A stretch of DNA of 52,848 bases, from NCBI GenBank assembly GCA_017936585.1, contig JAGBFI010000018.1, positions 1-52,848 of the forward strand, given 5' to 3'. Positions 1-6,768 of this stretch are shown in pieces (within the stretch, counting starts at the first letter, position 1; every line of letters starts with the position of its first letter). This stretch comes from Clostridia bacterium. Its GTDB lineage: Bacteria; Bacillota; Clostridia; Christensenellales; UBA1242. The notes beneath the pieces were generated by a model. That model was not told the origin of the DNA. It did not search any database and saw only the letters and a list, made by a program, of their open reading frames with translations. A program made the translations under genes and the position numbers.

Positions 1-91
1 CCTATATTTATAACTACAAGAATTTTGATTTTGCCAAGTCGTTTTTGGGGGGGGCGACAAAACAGGTCAAAATATTTTTTCTTTGTTAGAC

Positions 92-120
92 AAAAAAGAA
101 CTACCTTGTTTGGTAGTTCC
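92..120 (-). terminator. Rho-independent terminator of the sigma-like gene
   Basis: Read on the minus strand, the stem GAACTACC / GGTAGTTC (8 bp, 6-base loop) is followed by a run of T. It lies about 90 bases downstream of the stop of the gene at 210-1070. Confidence 0.75.
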
Positions 121-209
121 TAAATTTGCAAGTATTTAGTCCCTCTATATATAAGGACAATTTTTAAGTGAAAATTAAGGCAAAATTGAGTTTTTGTTAA
201 AAATTTTTA

Positions 210-1070
210 TTATTTTTCTTTTTTTAGTGCCTTTTCTTGTAGTTTTTGAATAAAATCTTCAACCATTTTTAGCACTTGCATTACATTTCCTTTAAAGGTT
301 TTTAAGTTCTCAAAATGGGCCACAATACCATAATCTGCAAATGCTTTGTTCATATTTTCTATGTATTTATCATCAAGGTTAGAGTAATCTATTTGTTTAG
401 ATAGTTTTTGCTTGATACTTATATCGGCACCTGTTGAAATAGTCTTTTTTATTGCTTTTTTGACTTCATCAATAAAGTCTTGAACTTTGTCTAAACTTAC
501 CATAAATTTGCCAGATTTTCTAATTTCTTCAATGTATTTATTAAAGGCAGTTTTGCTTTCCCAATGCAAAGTTCTTGCTTGTTTTGTTTTTCTAAATTCA
601 GGGTCGTTACAAAGCATAACTCTATAATCTTCTTTTAAAACTTTTAGTCTTTGACTAACAGCACTTGCAGATATTCCAAGTTTTTCGGCAATTTCTTTTT
701 GTGTAACTTGTTGCATATATAGTTGCAAAATTTCTCTATCATTACCTTCAAAGCGATAAATTGTCCTGTAAATAACTCTTGATGTTAGTTCATCATCAAG
801 TTGTTTCTTTCTATCTTCCTCTTGTGAGCTATGTTTTGCAAGATAGTTGTCTAGATATTTTTGACTTTTGTTTCCCTTAATTTGTGAAAAACTAACCTCG
901 TGTCTGCGATAAGTTCTTTCTTTATTTTCAGGGCTTACAAGAGAGTTGTCTTTTCTAGCATTAGGGTCTTTCTTTTTAGCTTCTTTATATTCTTCATCTC
1001 GTTTTTTCTTTTGTTCTTCAATCCAAGCTTTCGCTTCTTTTAGTTCTTCAGGTGTTCCATAATATGCCAT
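210..1070 (-). CDS. Sigma-region-4-like helix-turn-helix protein of a mobile element
   Basis: Function unknown. The 286-residue protein is highly charged, with a Lys/Glu-rich N-terminus. At about residues 115-150 it has a helix-turn-helix reading KEIAEKLGISASAVSQRL, the pattern of sigma-70 region 4 and LuxR-type DNA-binding domains. No sigma region 2 is visible, so it is not a complete sigma factor. The C-terminal half is helical without a recognised domain. ATG at 1070 is chosen because AGGAG sits 9 bases upstream; the in-frame TTG at 1076 is only 3 bases from that site. Low GC and its place inside the tRNA-bounded element suggest transfer. It may be a positive control factor or a phage/plasmid regulator; this is inference. 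Confidence 0.7.
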   Translation of the reverse strand: MAYYGTPEELKEAKAWIEEQKKKRDEEYKEAKKKDPNARKDNSLVSPENKERTYRRHEVSFSQIKGNKSQKYLDNYLAKHSSQEEDRKKQLDDELTSRVIYRTIYRFEGNDREILQLYMQQVTQKEIAEKLGISASAVSQRLKVLKEDYRVMLCNDPEFRKTKQARTLHWESKTAFNKYIEEIRKSGKFMVSLDKVQDFIDEVKKAIKKTISTGADISIKQKLSKQIDYSNLDDKYIENMNKAFADYGIVAHFENLKTFKGNVMQVLKMVEDFIQKLQEKALKKEK

Positions 1071-1184
1071 ACACAAAAACTCCTTTTGAACATTATATCA
1101 TACACAAAGCAAAAGTGTTGGGCTTTCGACAAAGTTTTTAAGTTGAAATACACTTAAATCTGTTTTTAGGGATTTACAAATAAA

Positions 1185-1216
1185 AAACCTACTAGGATTT
1201 TTCCTAATAGGTTTAT
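1185..1216 (-). terminator. Terminator of the element lipoprotein gene
   Basis: Inverted repeat AAACCTATTAGGA / TCCTAGTAGGTTT with a 5-base loop and one wobble pair, followed by T-rich sequence on the minus strand. It starts 6 bases after the stop codon at 1222. Confidence 0.75.
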
Positions 1217-1221
1217 TTTTA

Positions 1222-2820
1222 TTAAAATTCAAGTCTAACCGAAGAATCTCCAGAAGATTTGTATCTAACTCCAAAATCTCGTATGGTGCCATCTGCATTA
1301 AAGCTAACTACCATAAGAATATAATTATCGTCCATTCCTACTTGATGATAATACTCATAATTGTTTTCATCTTTCCAAGAAAGAATACCATATTCTATCT
1401 CCTGTATTTCTGTTGTAATGGCTAAATTTTTTCTTGTGATATTTTCAGAAAGATTAATTGTTCGTCCATCAACTATAAGTCTAATTGGTCTTATGTTTCT
1501 ACCTTCTATGTTGTAATAAGCATAAATATCTTCATTAGGAACATAATAAGTTACATCATTATCTTCTGAAATGAAGTATGTTACCGTATAAACCCCTGAA
1601 GTAATATCACTATTGTTAGATGTTGATGTCAGACTGGTATATAAATTTGATGCTGGTAAAACATTTACATTTTTTATAGAAACAACAAATGTTTTTGCTT
1701 CAAACATAAAGTCAACCATATTGCCATCATCTTCCATATACTCGATTGGAAGAGCACCTTCAGGAATAGAGATGTATTTTTTGCCACTATCTTCATTAAT
1801 AGTCATTTCTGTATCATTAACAAATACTTCAACATTGGTTAAATCTACGCCAGCATATGGCTCTATGTATAATTTAATATCCCCATCATCAGTTGGTTTC
1901 CATAAAAGTGAAGAAAGCAACTTGTCTTCAGCAATTTCAACTCCATTTACTTTACAAGATAAAATTTCGTTATCAAGATTTGTTCCATTAAAGTAAAAAT
2001 TAGACACTTTTAAATTTTCTTTATCAAATGTAAGCAATATATTTGTGCTTTCAAAGCCCGCAAAATTATTAGTATCAACAAGATTTATTACAAATGAATA
2101 GTTATAATTATTACCAGTTAATTTATGATAATTATTATGTATTTCAAGAGATGGGTCTACCGCTTTAATAATTTGATGTGATACATAATAACCCAGTTTT
2201 TTATCGCCAGTAAATTCTATTCCATCACTATAAAAAGCTTCAGAAGTAATAATTTGAGAATATGTTGTATATAATCTATAATCATTCAACATCATATCTT
2301 TAAAAGTTCTTCCACCCATAGATGTTATATGATAATCATCTAATATATCAAGTTCTCCTTCTGTAAACTCTTGGTCATTAGTTACAAATCTTACAGTAAG
2401 TTCTTGCTCTTCCACAGAAACATTTATATTATGTTCACCATTATATTCGGCAGGAATAGAAAATGTTGCTATTTTTCTAATATTAAGACTAATTGTTCTA
2501 TCATAATACAAACTATCATCAACACAAGATGTTAATGTTAGAGGCGTTTCATCAAAACAAACCTCCAAAGTATCTTTATCGTAAAAGTCCGCAAGCCATA
2601 CAGCATAATTCCCATCGGTTGATTCATATGTGTAATTGGTATAATCTTCAGTATCTGCAGGAGTAACTATAACATAATCATTCGTTCCATTAATGAGCAC
2701 ACTTCCATTATGTGCTGGTGGAGGTGGTGGGTCTCCTCCTGAATTACATGCTGTCATTATAAATGCACAAGGTAAAATTAAGCATATTGCAAATAAAAAA
2801 GTTAAAATTTTCTTTTTCAT
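1222..2820 (-). CDS. Large lipoprotein of unknown function
   Basis: The 532-residue protein begins with a short basic segment (MKKK), a hydrophobic stretch and a lipobox, IMTAC, putting the lipidated Cys at residue 25; a Pro-rich linker (DPPPPPAH) follows. This is a type II signal peptide, so the protein should be anchored on the outer face of the membrane. The rest is rich in Asn, Asp, Thr and Tyr with alternating hydrophobics, which suggests beta-sandwich surface domains, but no family is recognised. AAGGAG lies 7 bases before the ATG. It has its own terminator and an extended -10 promoter, and sits in the mobile segment between the sigma-like gene and the SLOG gene. Confidence 0.8.
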   Translation of the reverse strand: MKKKILTFLFAICLILPCAFIMTACNSGGDPPPPPAHNGSVLINGTNDYVIVTPADTEDYTNYTYESTDGNYAVWLADFYDKDTLEVCFDETPLTLTSCVDDSLYYDRTISLNIRKIATFSIPAEYNGEHNINVSVEEQELTVRFVTNDQEFTEGELDILDDYHITSMGGRTFKDMMLNDYRLYTTYSQIITSEAFYSDGIEFTGDKKLGYYVSHQIIKAVDPSLEIHNNYHKLTGNNYNYSFVINLVDTNNFAGFESTNILLTFDKENLKVSNFYFNGTNLDNEILSCKVNGVEIAEDKLLSSLLWKPTDDGDIKLYIEPYAGVDLTNVEVFVNDTEMTINEDSGKKYISIPEGALPIEYMEDDGNMVDFMFEAKTFVVSIKNVNVLPASNLYTSLTSTSNNSDITSGVYTVTYFISEDNDVTYYVPNEDIYAYYNIEGRNIRPIRLIVDGRTINLSENITRKNLAITTEIQEIEYGILSWKDENNYEYYHQVGMDDNYILMVVSFNADGTIRDFGVRYKSSGDSSVRLEF

Positions 2821-2853
2821 ATTTTTTCTCCTTATAATTTATTTATCAAATTC

Positions 2854-2862
2854 AGTATAGCA
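2854..2862 (-). promoter_or_regulatory. Extended -10 promoter for the element lipoprotein
   Basis: On the minus strand TGCTATACT matches an extended -10 (TGnTATAAT type), about 34 bases upstream of the ATG at 2820. No good -35 is seen. Confidence 0.45.
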
Positions 2863-2899
2863 CATTATTTTCAAAATGGTGCTCTTTTTTATAAAATTT

Positions 2900-3451
2900 T
2901 TAGATTATTATATTGTATATATTCTTTTTCTTTTGTTTTGCATAGGCATAGGCAAGCGCTGTGCCTGATTTTGGCTGATAATAACCAATACTTCGTTTAG
3001 AGTATTTTCGCATTTCAGGTTGGTAGTTTTCATCATAATAGAAAACACAATAATCGCTATCATTTATCATAGCTTGATTTCGTTCCACATAACTAGCACG
3101 ACCAGATGTGTATTTTGTCTTGTGTTCAACTTCTTCTTCAACACCAAGCAAGGTTACTTTTTCTTTTCTAAAATGACTATAAACTTCTTCCCAGTGTGCT
3201 CGTTCACTTTCCAAAGTGCAGGTTTCGCTCCTGCAAGTGTAACATTTCCTAATAATATTAGGATATTTTTCTTTCAGTTCAGTAACAACTAAATGACAAA
3301 GATAATCAAAATCACTACGACTACCAAACAAGAAAGTTAACACATTGTGGTTAATAATCAAATCTTCAACAACTTCTTTTACTTTTTGTTTAAGTTCTTC
3401 GGTAATCTCAATCTTTCTATGACCAAAAAACGAACACTTAATGTCTGACAA
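2900..3451 (-). CDS. SLOG-family Rossmann-like protein
   Basis: The 183-residue protein opens with KCSFFGHRKI, the first strand and loop typical of the SLOG/YpsA-type (DUF1273-like) Rossmann fold. Later it has LFGSRSDFD, and near the C-terminus SDYCVFYYDE and KSGTALAYAYA, the usual family order. SLOG proteins bind nucleotides or nucleotide-derived ligands; the role here is unknown. The start is set at TTG 3451: GGAGG lies 10 bases upstream and the -10 box at 3489-3494 puts the transcript start inside the longer reading frame. The ATG at 3535 lies upstream of the promoter, so residues from it would not be translated. The gene is divergent from an XRE repressor and its start codon overlaps a palindromic site. 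Confidence 0.75.
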   Translation of the reverse strand: MSDIKCSFFGHRKIEITEELKQKVKEVVEDLIINHNVLTFLFGSRSDFDYLCHLVVTELKEKYPNIIRKCYTCRSETCTLESERAHWEEVYSHFRKEKVTLLGVEEEVEHKTKYTSGRASYVERNQAMINDSDYCVFYYDENYQPEMRKYSKRSIGYYQPKSGTALAYAYAKQKKKNIYNIII

Positions 3452-3452
3452 T
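3440..3452. promoter_or_regulatory. Palindromic operator candidate over the SLOG start codon
   Basis: AATGTCTGACAAT is an imperfect inverted repeat covering the TTG start at 3451. It matches 3524-3536 (AATGTCGGACATT) with the same half-site and a single-base centre. The two centres are 84 bases apart, about eight helical turns, so looping is conceivable. Confidence 0.5.
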
Positions 3453-3471
3453 ATGTAAAAACCTCCACTCA

Positions 3472-3510
3472 ATGATTGATATTCAATCATTATATGATTT
3501 TTACAATCAT
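3472..3510. promoter_or_regulatory. ATGATTG operator array on the SLOG promoter
   Basis: ATGATTGA-TAT-TCAATCAT (3472-3490) is a perfect 8-bp inverted repeat overlapping the -10 box. A second pair, ATGATT (3494-3499) and AATCAT (3505-3510), lies between the -10 and -35 boxes. A factor bound here would block RNA polymerase; the divergent XRE protein is the obvious candidate (inference). Confidence 0.6.
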
Positions 3511-3517
3511 TTGTCAA
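3489..3517 (-). promoter_or_regulatory. Consensus sigma-A promoter of the SLOG gene
   Basis: TTGACA (3517-3512), a 17-base spacer and TATAAT (3494-3489) on the minus strand match the consensus exactly. The expected start near 3482 gives a leader of about 30 bases containing the GGAGG used for the TTG start at 3451. Confidence 0.85.
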
Positions 3518-3522
3518 CCATA

Positions 3523-3537
3523 CAATGTCGGACATTG
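3523..3537. promoter_or_regulatory. Perfect palindrome upstream of the SLOG promoter
   Basis: CAATGTC-G-GACATTG is a perfect 7-bp inverted repeat, 5 bases upstream of the -35 box. It shares its core with the site at 3440-3452, so it is probably a second operator or activator site. Confidence 0.55.
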
Positions 3538-3628
3538 GGTAATATTTGTAATCTTGGGGTCATTGTCTGCAAGGTTAGAAATTTCAATATTAGGTAAAAT
3601 ATAAGTATCAAATATTGGAGCGTGAATT

Positions 3629-3946
3629 ATGGAAAAGAAAATTGATTACAACGACATTATCCATAGAATTGGATATTTTAGAACAAAGGCAAACTTGTCA
3701 GCAAGAGAAACAAGTTTAAGACTTGGTTATAGCGAACAATTTATGAAAAGAATAGAAAACAAGAGTGTTGAATTAAAAGTTAGCACATTGCTTGAATTTT
3801 TTGATATTGTAGATATAACTCCACAAGACTTCTTTTATATGGGCGAACACTATAACAAAGAAGATAAGAATGTTTTAGATTTATATAACAATCTTTCACA
3901 AGACGGTAAACAAACTATATTAGACTTGATGAAGAAGTTAAAATAA
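3629..3946 (+). CDS. XRE-family transcriptional regulator
   Basis: The 105-residue protein has an N-terminal helix-turn-helix at about residues 8-62: IGYFRTKANLSARETSLRLGYSEQFMKRIENKSVELKVSTLLEFFDIVDITPQDFF. This is the layout of Cro/C1/XRE repressors. The C-terminal tail (about 68-105) is helical and probably serves dimerisation. GGAG lies 8 bases before the ATG. The gene is divergent from the SLOG gene, and the palindromes between them are candidate binding sites. It probably represses the SLOG gene and perhaps itself, like the lysogeny or maintenance switch of an integrated element; that role is inferred from context. Confidence 0.85.
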   Translation: MEKKIDYNDIIHRIGYFRTKANLSARETSLRLGYSEQFMKRIENKSVELKVSTLLEFFDIVDITPQDFFYMGEHYNKEDKNVLDLYNNLSQDGKQTILDLMKKLK

Positions 3947-3947
3947 A

Positions 3948-3976
3948 AACTAGACTAAAAATGTCTAGTTCTATTT
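3948..3976 (+). terminator. Terminator-like hairpin after the XRE gene
   Basis: AACTAGAC / GTCTAGTT (8 bp, 7-base loop), 2 bases after the stop codon, followed by a weak T-rich tail (CTATTT). Confidence 0.55.
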
Positions 3977-4026
3977 AGAGCGATTTAGATAGTTTAAAAC
4001 CACCTAAATTATAAAAAAACACCTCA

Positions 4027-4080
4027 TTTGCTGTCAATTGCTGTCAAATTTAAAAAGCAAAAGACAGCAAATATTTTTTT
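4027..4080 (+). repeat. TTGCTGTC repeats and hairpin near the element end
   Basis: TTGCTGTCAA occurs twice in tandem (4028-4037 and 4038-4047), and the inverse GACAGCAAA is at 4063-4071, followed by TATTTTTTT. This could be a terminator or recombinase arm-binding sites near the attachment site. The rest of 3977-4388 holds no gene. Confidence 0.45.
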
Positions 4081-4122
4081 ATATCTCAAAACTCCTTTAT
4101 TTATCTATGATTTTAAGATATA

Positions 4123-4225
4123 GGGCTCACACACTTTGGTTTCAGGGCTCGTTCTTGGTAAGGCGGAGGTCACGGGTTCGAATCCCGTCATAAGCTCCAT
4201 TTTTTATTTTTTTGTGTTGAGCCCC
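4123..4225. repeat. Inverted repeat enclosing the tRNA fragment
   Basis: GGGCTCACACAC (from 4123) and GTGTTGAGCCCC (4214-4225) are near-perfect inverted copies, with one bulge, flanking the tRNA-Thr fragment. Possible recombination-related sites; function unknown. Confidence 0.35.
4152..4199 (+). other. tRNA-Thr(GGT) 3' fragment, probable attachment site
   Basis: The sequence carries an anticodon loop TTGGTAA (anticodon GGT at 4157-4159), a perfect T arm (ACGGG-TTCGAAT-CCCGT, 4172-4188), the 3' acceptor strand CATAAGC (4189-4195), a discriminator base and an encoded CCA (4197-4199). The bases left of the anticodon loop cannot form the anticodon stem, and no D arm or 5' acceptor strand (GCTTATG expected) precedes it. 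A tRNA 3' half starting at the anticodon loop is the usual scar of tyrosine-recombinase integration. The geometry places the element to the left, with an intact tRNA-Thr expected beyond the window. Confidence 0.7.
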
Positions 4226-4350
4226 CTTTTTAACTTGTGATCAGGACGACTCGTTTGAAGCTTGAGAAAGCCAGTTCGTCGCCGCTTCCTACGATGTTTT
4301 TTTAGTTTTGAAAATTGAACAAAAAATTCAATCCACATGGCACGAGAATC

Positions 4351-4379
4351 TTGACTTTTTTGACAATATTTTCTAGAAT
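4351..4379 (+). promoter_or_regulatory. Promoter of the acyltransferase gene
   Basis: TTGACT, 17 bases, TAGAAT. Only 9 bases separate the -10 box from the ATG at 4389, so the transcript should start at or within a few bases of the start codon. No Shine-Dalgarno is present. Confidence 0.65.
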
Positions 4380-4388
4380 TAAAATGTT

Positions 4389-5327
4389 ATGAAAAATTCT
4401 GGAAGCAAAAGAGAAAGAAACAGTTTAATTGAGTTATATCGTTTTATTTTTGCAATTTGGGTGGTTTTCTATCACGACTATCTCATCATGCCAAAATCAA
4501 GCCTTTTCAATCATGGCTATCTGGCTGTTGATTTCTTTTTCATTCTGACCGGATTTTTTCTTCTTGGCGGAATGAAAATTTTTTTTGAAATGCCATTTTT
4601 CAAGGGCTTTTTCAAATTTTCTTGGAAGAGAATCCTCAGCCTGTGCCCCGCACTTTTGATTGGTTTTGTTTTTTCGGCAATCTATTTCTTCACTGAACCA
4701 AGCTGGATGATTTTGGACATATTCGGCTATCTGTGGTACATTCCTCAAATGTTCATTGGCTTCACGTTCGTGTATGTTGCAAAGCGTCTCATAAAATCAG
4801 AAAAAGCATTTACAATCACCTGTGCCGCTGTCTGTCTTGTCAGTTTCATTCTCCTCTTCACGGTTTGCGAAGGGTGGGGACTTTTCCGTGCTCTTGGCGG
4901 AATCAACTTAGGCATTTTGACAAACAAAATTCCAAAAATTTCATTTGATGGCAAGAAATTTAATCCAAACATAATTTTCACAATTCTTATGATTTTTCTC
5001 ACAGTCGGGCTGGCAGCAATGCCAAAATCTGACACATATGTTGATTTCGTGATGATTGTTGCAATTTTCCCACTGCTTCTGTGTTTCACAGCACAGGTCA
5101 ACATCAAATTTAAGCCATTCAACTTCCTTGGCTCGTTAAGCTTTGGACTTTATGCCTATCAAACCATTCTGCGCGTGCTCGAGCATTTTGGCGTTGTCAC
5201 CTATTTCGGGCACCTACTTCTGATTTTGATTATCGCAACAATGCTTGACCGAATTGGAGTGGACATTTATAAACATTTTAAAAACAAAAGAAAAGCCGCG
5301 AAAAATGCTTTGGAGGGCAACATATGA
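4389..5327 (+). CDS. Membrane acyltransferase, acyltransferase-3 (OafA-like) family
   Basis: The 312-residue polytopic protein has about ten hydrophobic segments. Its first segment carries R18-(10 residues)-H29 (LYRFIFAIWVVFYH), followed by HGYLAVDFFFILTGFFLLGG, the signature region of the acyltransferase-3 family that acetylates surface polysaccharides or other cell-envelope molecules. It lacks the extracellular SGNH domain of longer relatives and is slightly short for the family. There is no ribosome site and the promoter is 9 bases upstream, so translation is probably leaderless. Its stop overlaps the start of the next gene by 4 bases (ATGA), so the two are translationally coupled. The substrate cannot be read from sequence. 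Confidence 0.85.
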   Translation: MKNSGSKRERNSLIELYRFIFAIWVVFYHDYLIMPKSSLFNHGYLAVDFFFILTGFFLLGGMKIFFEMPFFKGFFKFSWKRILSLCPALLIGFVFSAIYFFTEPSWMILDIFGYLWYIPQMFIGFTFVYVAKRLIKSEKAFTITCAAVCLVSFILLFTVCEGWGLFRALGGINLGILTNKIPKISFDGKKFNPNIIFTILMIFLTVGLAAMPKSDTYVDFVMIVAIFPLLLCFTAQVNIKFKPFNFLGSLSFGLYAYQTILRVLEHFGVVTYFGHLLLILIIATMLDRIGVDIYKHFKNKRKAAKNALEGNI

Positions 5328-5908
5328 AAACATTGAAAGAAACTTGGATTGGCTTGATGACAAAAATCATGAAAAATCCAACATATAAAGTTGAAGATTA
5401 CATCGAAAACTTGGGCGAAAACGTCACTTTTTCTTTTAAAAATTATGACGAACTCAAATCCGACAAAAGAATCCATGCTGATTATTTGGAAATGGAAAAA
5501 GTTTTCTTTTCCACCCAAGAAAATATCTTTGGACACAGCTACGGCAACACGATTCTCACGCCTTATTCAAGCGTCACCTCCCCTGTGGAGGCCATCTGCA
5601 AAATTCTGACAAAAAATCCAAACACACGCAAAGCTGTTTTGACTTTTGTACCATATGGAGAAGAAAAAGTGCCTTGCATTTCGGCCATTCAATTTATGCT
5701 GAGAGACAACAATCTCAACATTTTTTACACAATCCGAAGCCAAGATGTCTATCGCAAATTTCCATGCGACGCAATGTGTATCGCATCAATGGGCATGGAA
5801 ATTGCAAAGCAAATTGGCTGCGAACTTGGCAGTTTGACAGCAAACCTCGTCTCCGCACACAACTATCTTCAAGACATCGAAACAGCAAAGAACTATTGCA
5901 AAAATTAA
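5324..5908 (+). CDS. Thymidylate-synthase-fold protein with Asn-to-Asp change
   Basis: The 194-residue protein matches the core of thymidylate synthase in order: YG near residue 73, NPNTRKAV (phosphate-binding Arg102), VPC with candidate nucleophile Cys118, IQF, IRSQD (Arg138, Asp141), FPCD at 146-149 and SAHNY (His179, Tyr181). In ThyA the position of Asp149 is the Asn that selects dUMP; Asp there is found in dCMP hydroxymethylase and shifts engineered ThyA to dCMP. The usual PCH motif is PCI here. The protein is about 70 residues shorter than ThyA and the folate-binding N-terminal residues are not recognisable, so it is unlikely to be the cell's ThyA. A (d)CMP-modifying enzyme is inferred. 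It is coupled to the acyltransferase gene. Confidence 0.7.
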   Translation: MKTLKETWIGLMTKIMKNPTYKVEDYIENLGENVTFSFKNYDELKSDKRIHADYLEMEKVFFSTQENIFGHSYGNTILTPYSSVTSPVEAICKILTKNPNTRKAVLTFVPYGEEKVPCISAIQFMLRDNNLNIFYTIRSQDVYRKFPCDAMCIASMGMEIAKQIGCELGSLTANLVSAHNYLQDIETAKNYCKN

Positions 5909-6045
5909 AAGCACAAAACAATCAAATTCTTTCCTCTCTGCTCCTTTAAATGTTTGCAGAGTCGCAAAACAAATAAAACTTACCCCACACATTTTCATCT
6001 TCTGAAACACAAAAAAAACATAAACTTTTCCATCATTTCCCTAAC

Positions 6046-6073
6046 AAAAAAAAGAGCCCGCATCGCCTCTTTT
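6046..6073 (-). terminator. Terminator after the leucine-rich-repeat fragment
   Basis: On the minus strand the stem AAAAGAG / CTCTTTT with a 10-base loop is followed by a run of eight T. Confidence 0.6.
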
Positions 6074-6092
6074 CTTTGTTTTTTACACCATT

Positions 6093-6560
6093 TTATTCAG
6101 CCTGATAACTCACTCCATAATTGATTGTCGAAGAATAATTTTTACTCCAATCAGAATCCCAATTCGAGCCCCTGCCATTACCTGCTTGAGGTCCTTCAAG
6201 CCAAACGGAATTTGCCATGCCATAAAAGGCACAATCTTCAATCATGTTCAGATTTTCAGGAACGATAAAATTGAATCCTCCAAAGGCAAATGCATATGAT
6301 TTTTTTGTCAAATCAGCAGGAAGAATGACTTCTGAAGTAGAATAATTTGTTCCTTCAAAAACACATGACGCAATTTCTTTCAAACTTGAAGGCAAACTAA
6401 ATTTTGAAGGTTTCATATATGGAAATGCAAAGGATCCAATTTTTTCCACGCCTTCGGCGATTTCAATATTGCTTGTATAATCAAATGCATAAGTGTCATT
6501 TGTTGCGTCAGTAAATTTGTATATCAAACATATATCCCTTTTTTTCTTTAAAAAAGTCAA
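6093..6560 (-). pseudogene. BspA-type leucine-rich-repeat protein, probably truncated
   Basis: The 155-residue frame contains LRR_5/BspA-like units: IEIAEGVEKIGSFAF, FSLPSSLKEIASCVF, VILPADLTKKSYAFAF and FIVPENLNMIEDCAF. These repeats belong to secreted surface proteins, often adhesins. Here there is no signal peptide and no ATG; the frame opens at TTG in an A/T-run region (6530-6560) and starts mid-repeat. The C-terminus ends cleanly before a terminator. It is best read as the 3' remnant of a longer surface gene, or a gene frameshifted in the A-runs. A short cytosolic protein starting at an internal TTG cannot be excluded. Confidence 0.55.
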
Positions 6561-6721
6561 TTAAATTGCCCCCCGAAAAATTGTCAAGCATTCTTAGCGT
6601 TTTAAATAAAAAAATCAAAAAATTCAAAAGTTACATTCATCTCCTATTTTCACGATTTATCAATTTCTCTAATTTTTTATGTATCAAATCCAAAAATTGT
6701 AAGAAATTTCGTATAAAATGC

Positions 6722-6750
6722 AAAAAATGAGGAAATTTCCTCATTTTTTT
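6722..6750. terminator. Terminator of the marR-ABC operon
   Basis: AAAAAATGAGG-AAATTT-CCTCATTTTTT is a symmetric hairpin with A- and T-runs on both sides. It follows the stop of the second ABC gene (6769) and can work in both directions. Confidence 0.85.
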
Positions 6751-6768
6751 ATTTTACTTGTTGATTGC

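Noticed and set aside
1..89. C-terminal end of a plus-strand gene at the left edge
   Set aside because: A short open frame (ending TAG 87-89) exists but spans a run of eight G and has no recognisable protein features; too little to support.
3452..3535. N-terminal extension of the SLOG protein from ATG 3535
   Set aside because: It would run through the promoter and operators; the -10 box at 3489-3494 puts the transcript start downstream of that ATG, and GGAGG serves TTG 3451.
4130..4199. Complete tRNA-Thr gene
   Set aside because: The bases before the anticodon loop do not form the anticodon stem (C-G only at the ends), no D arm is present and no GCTTATG acceptor strand is found.
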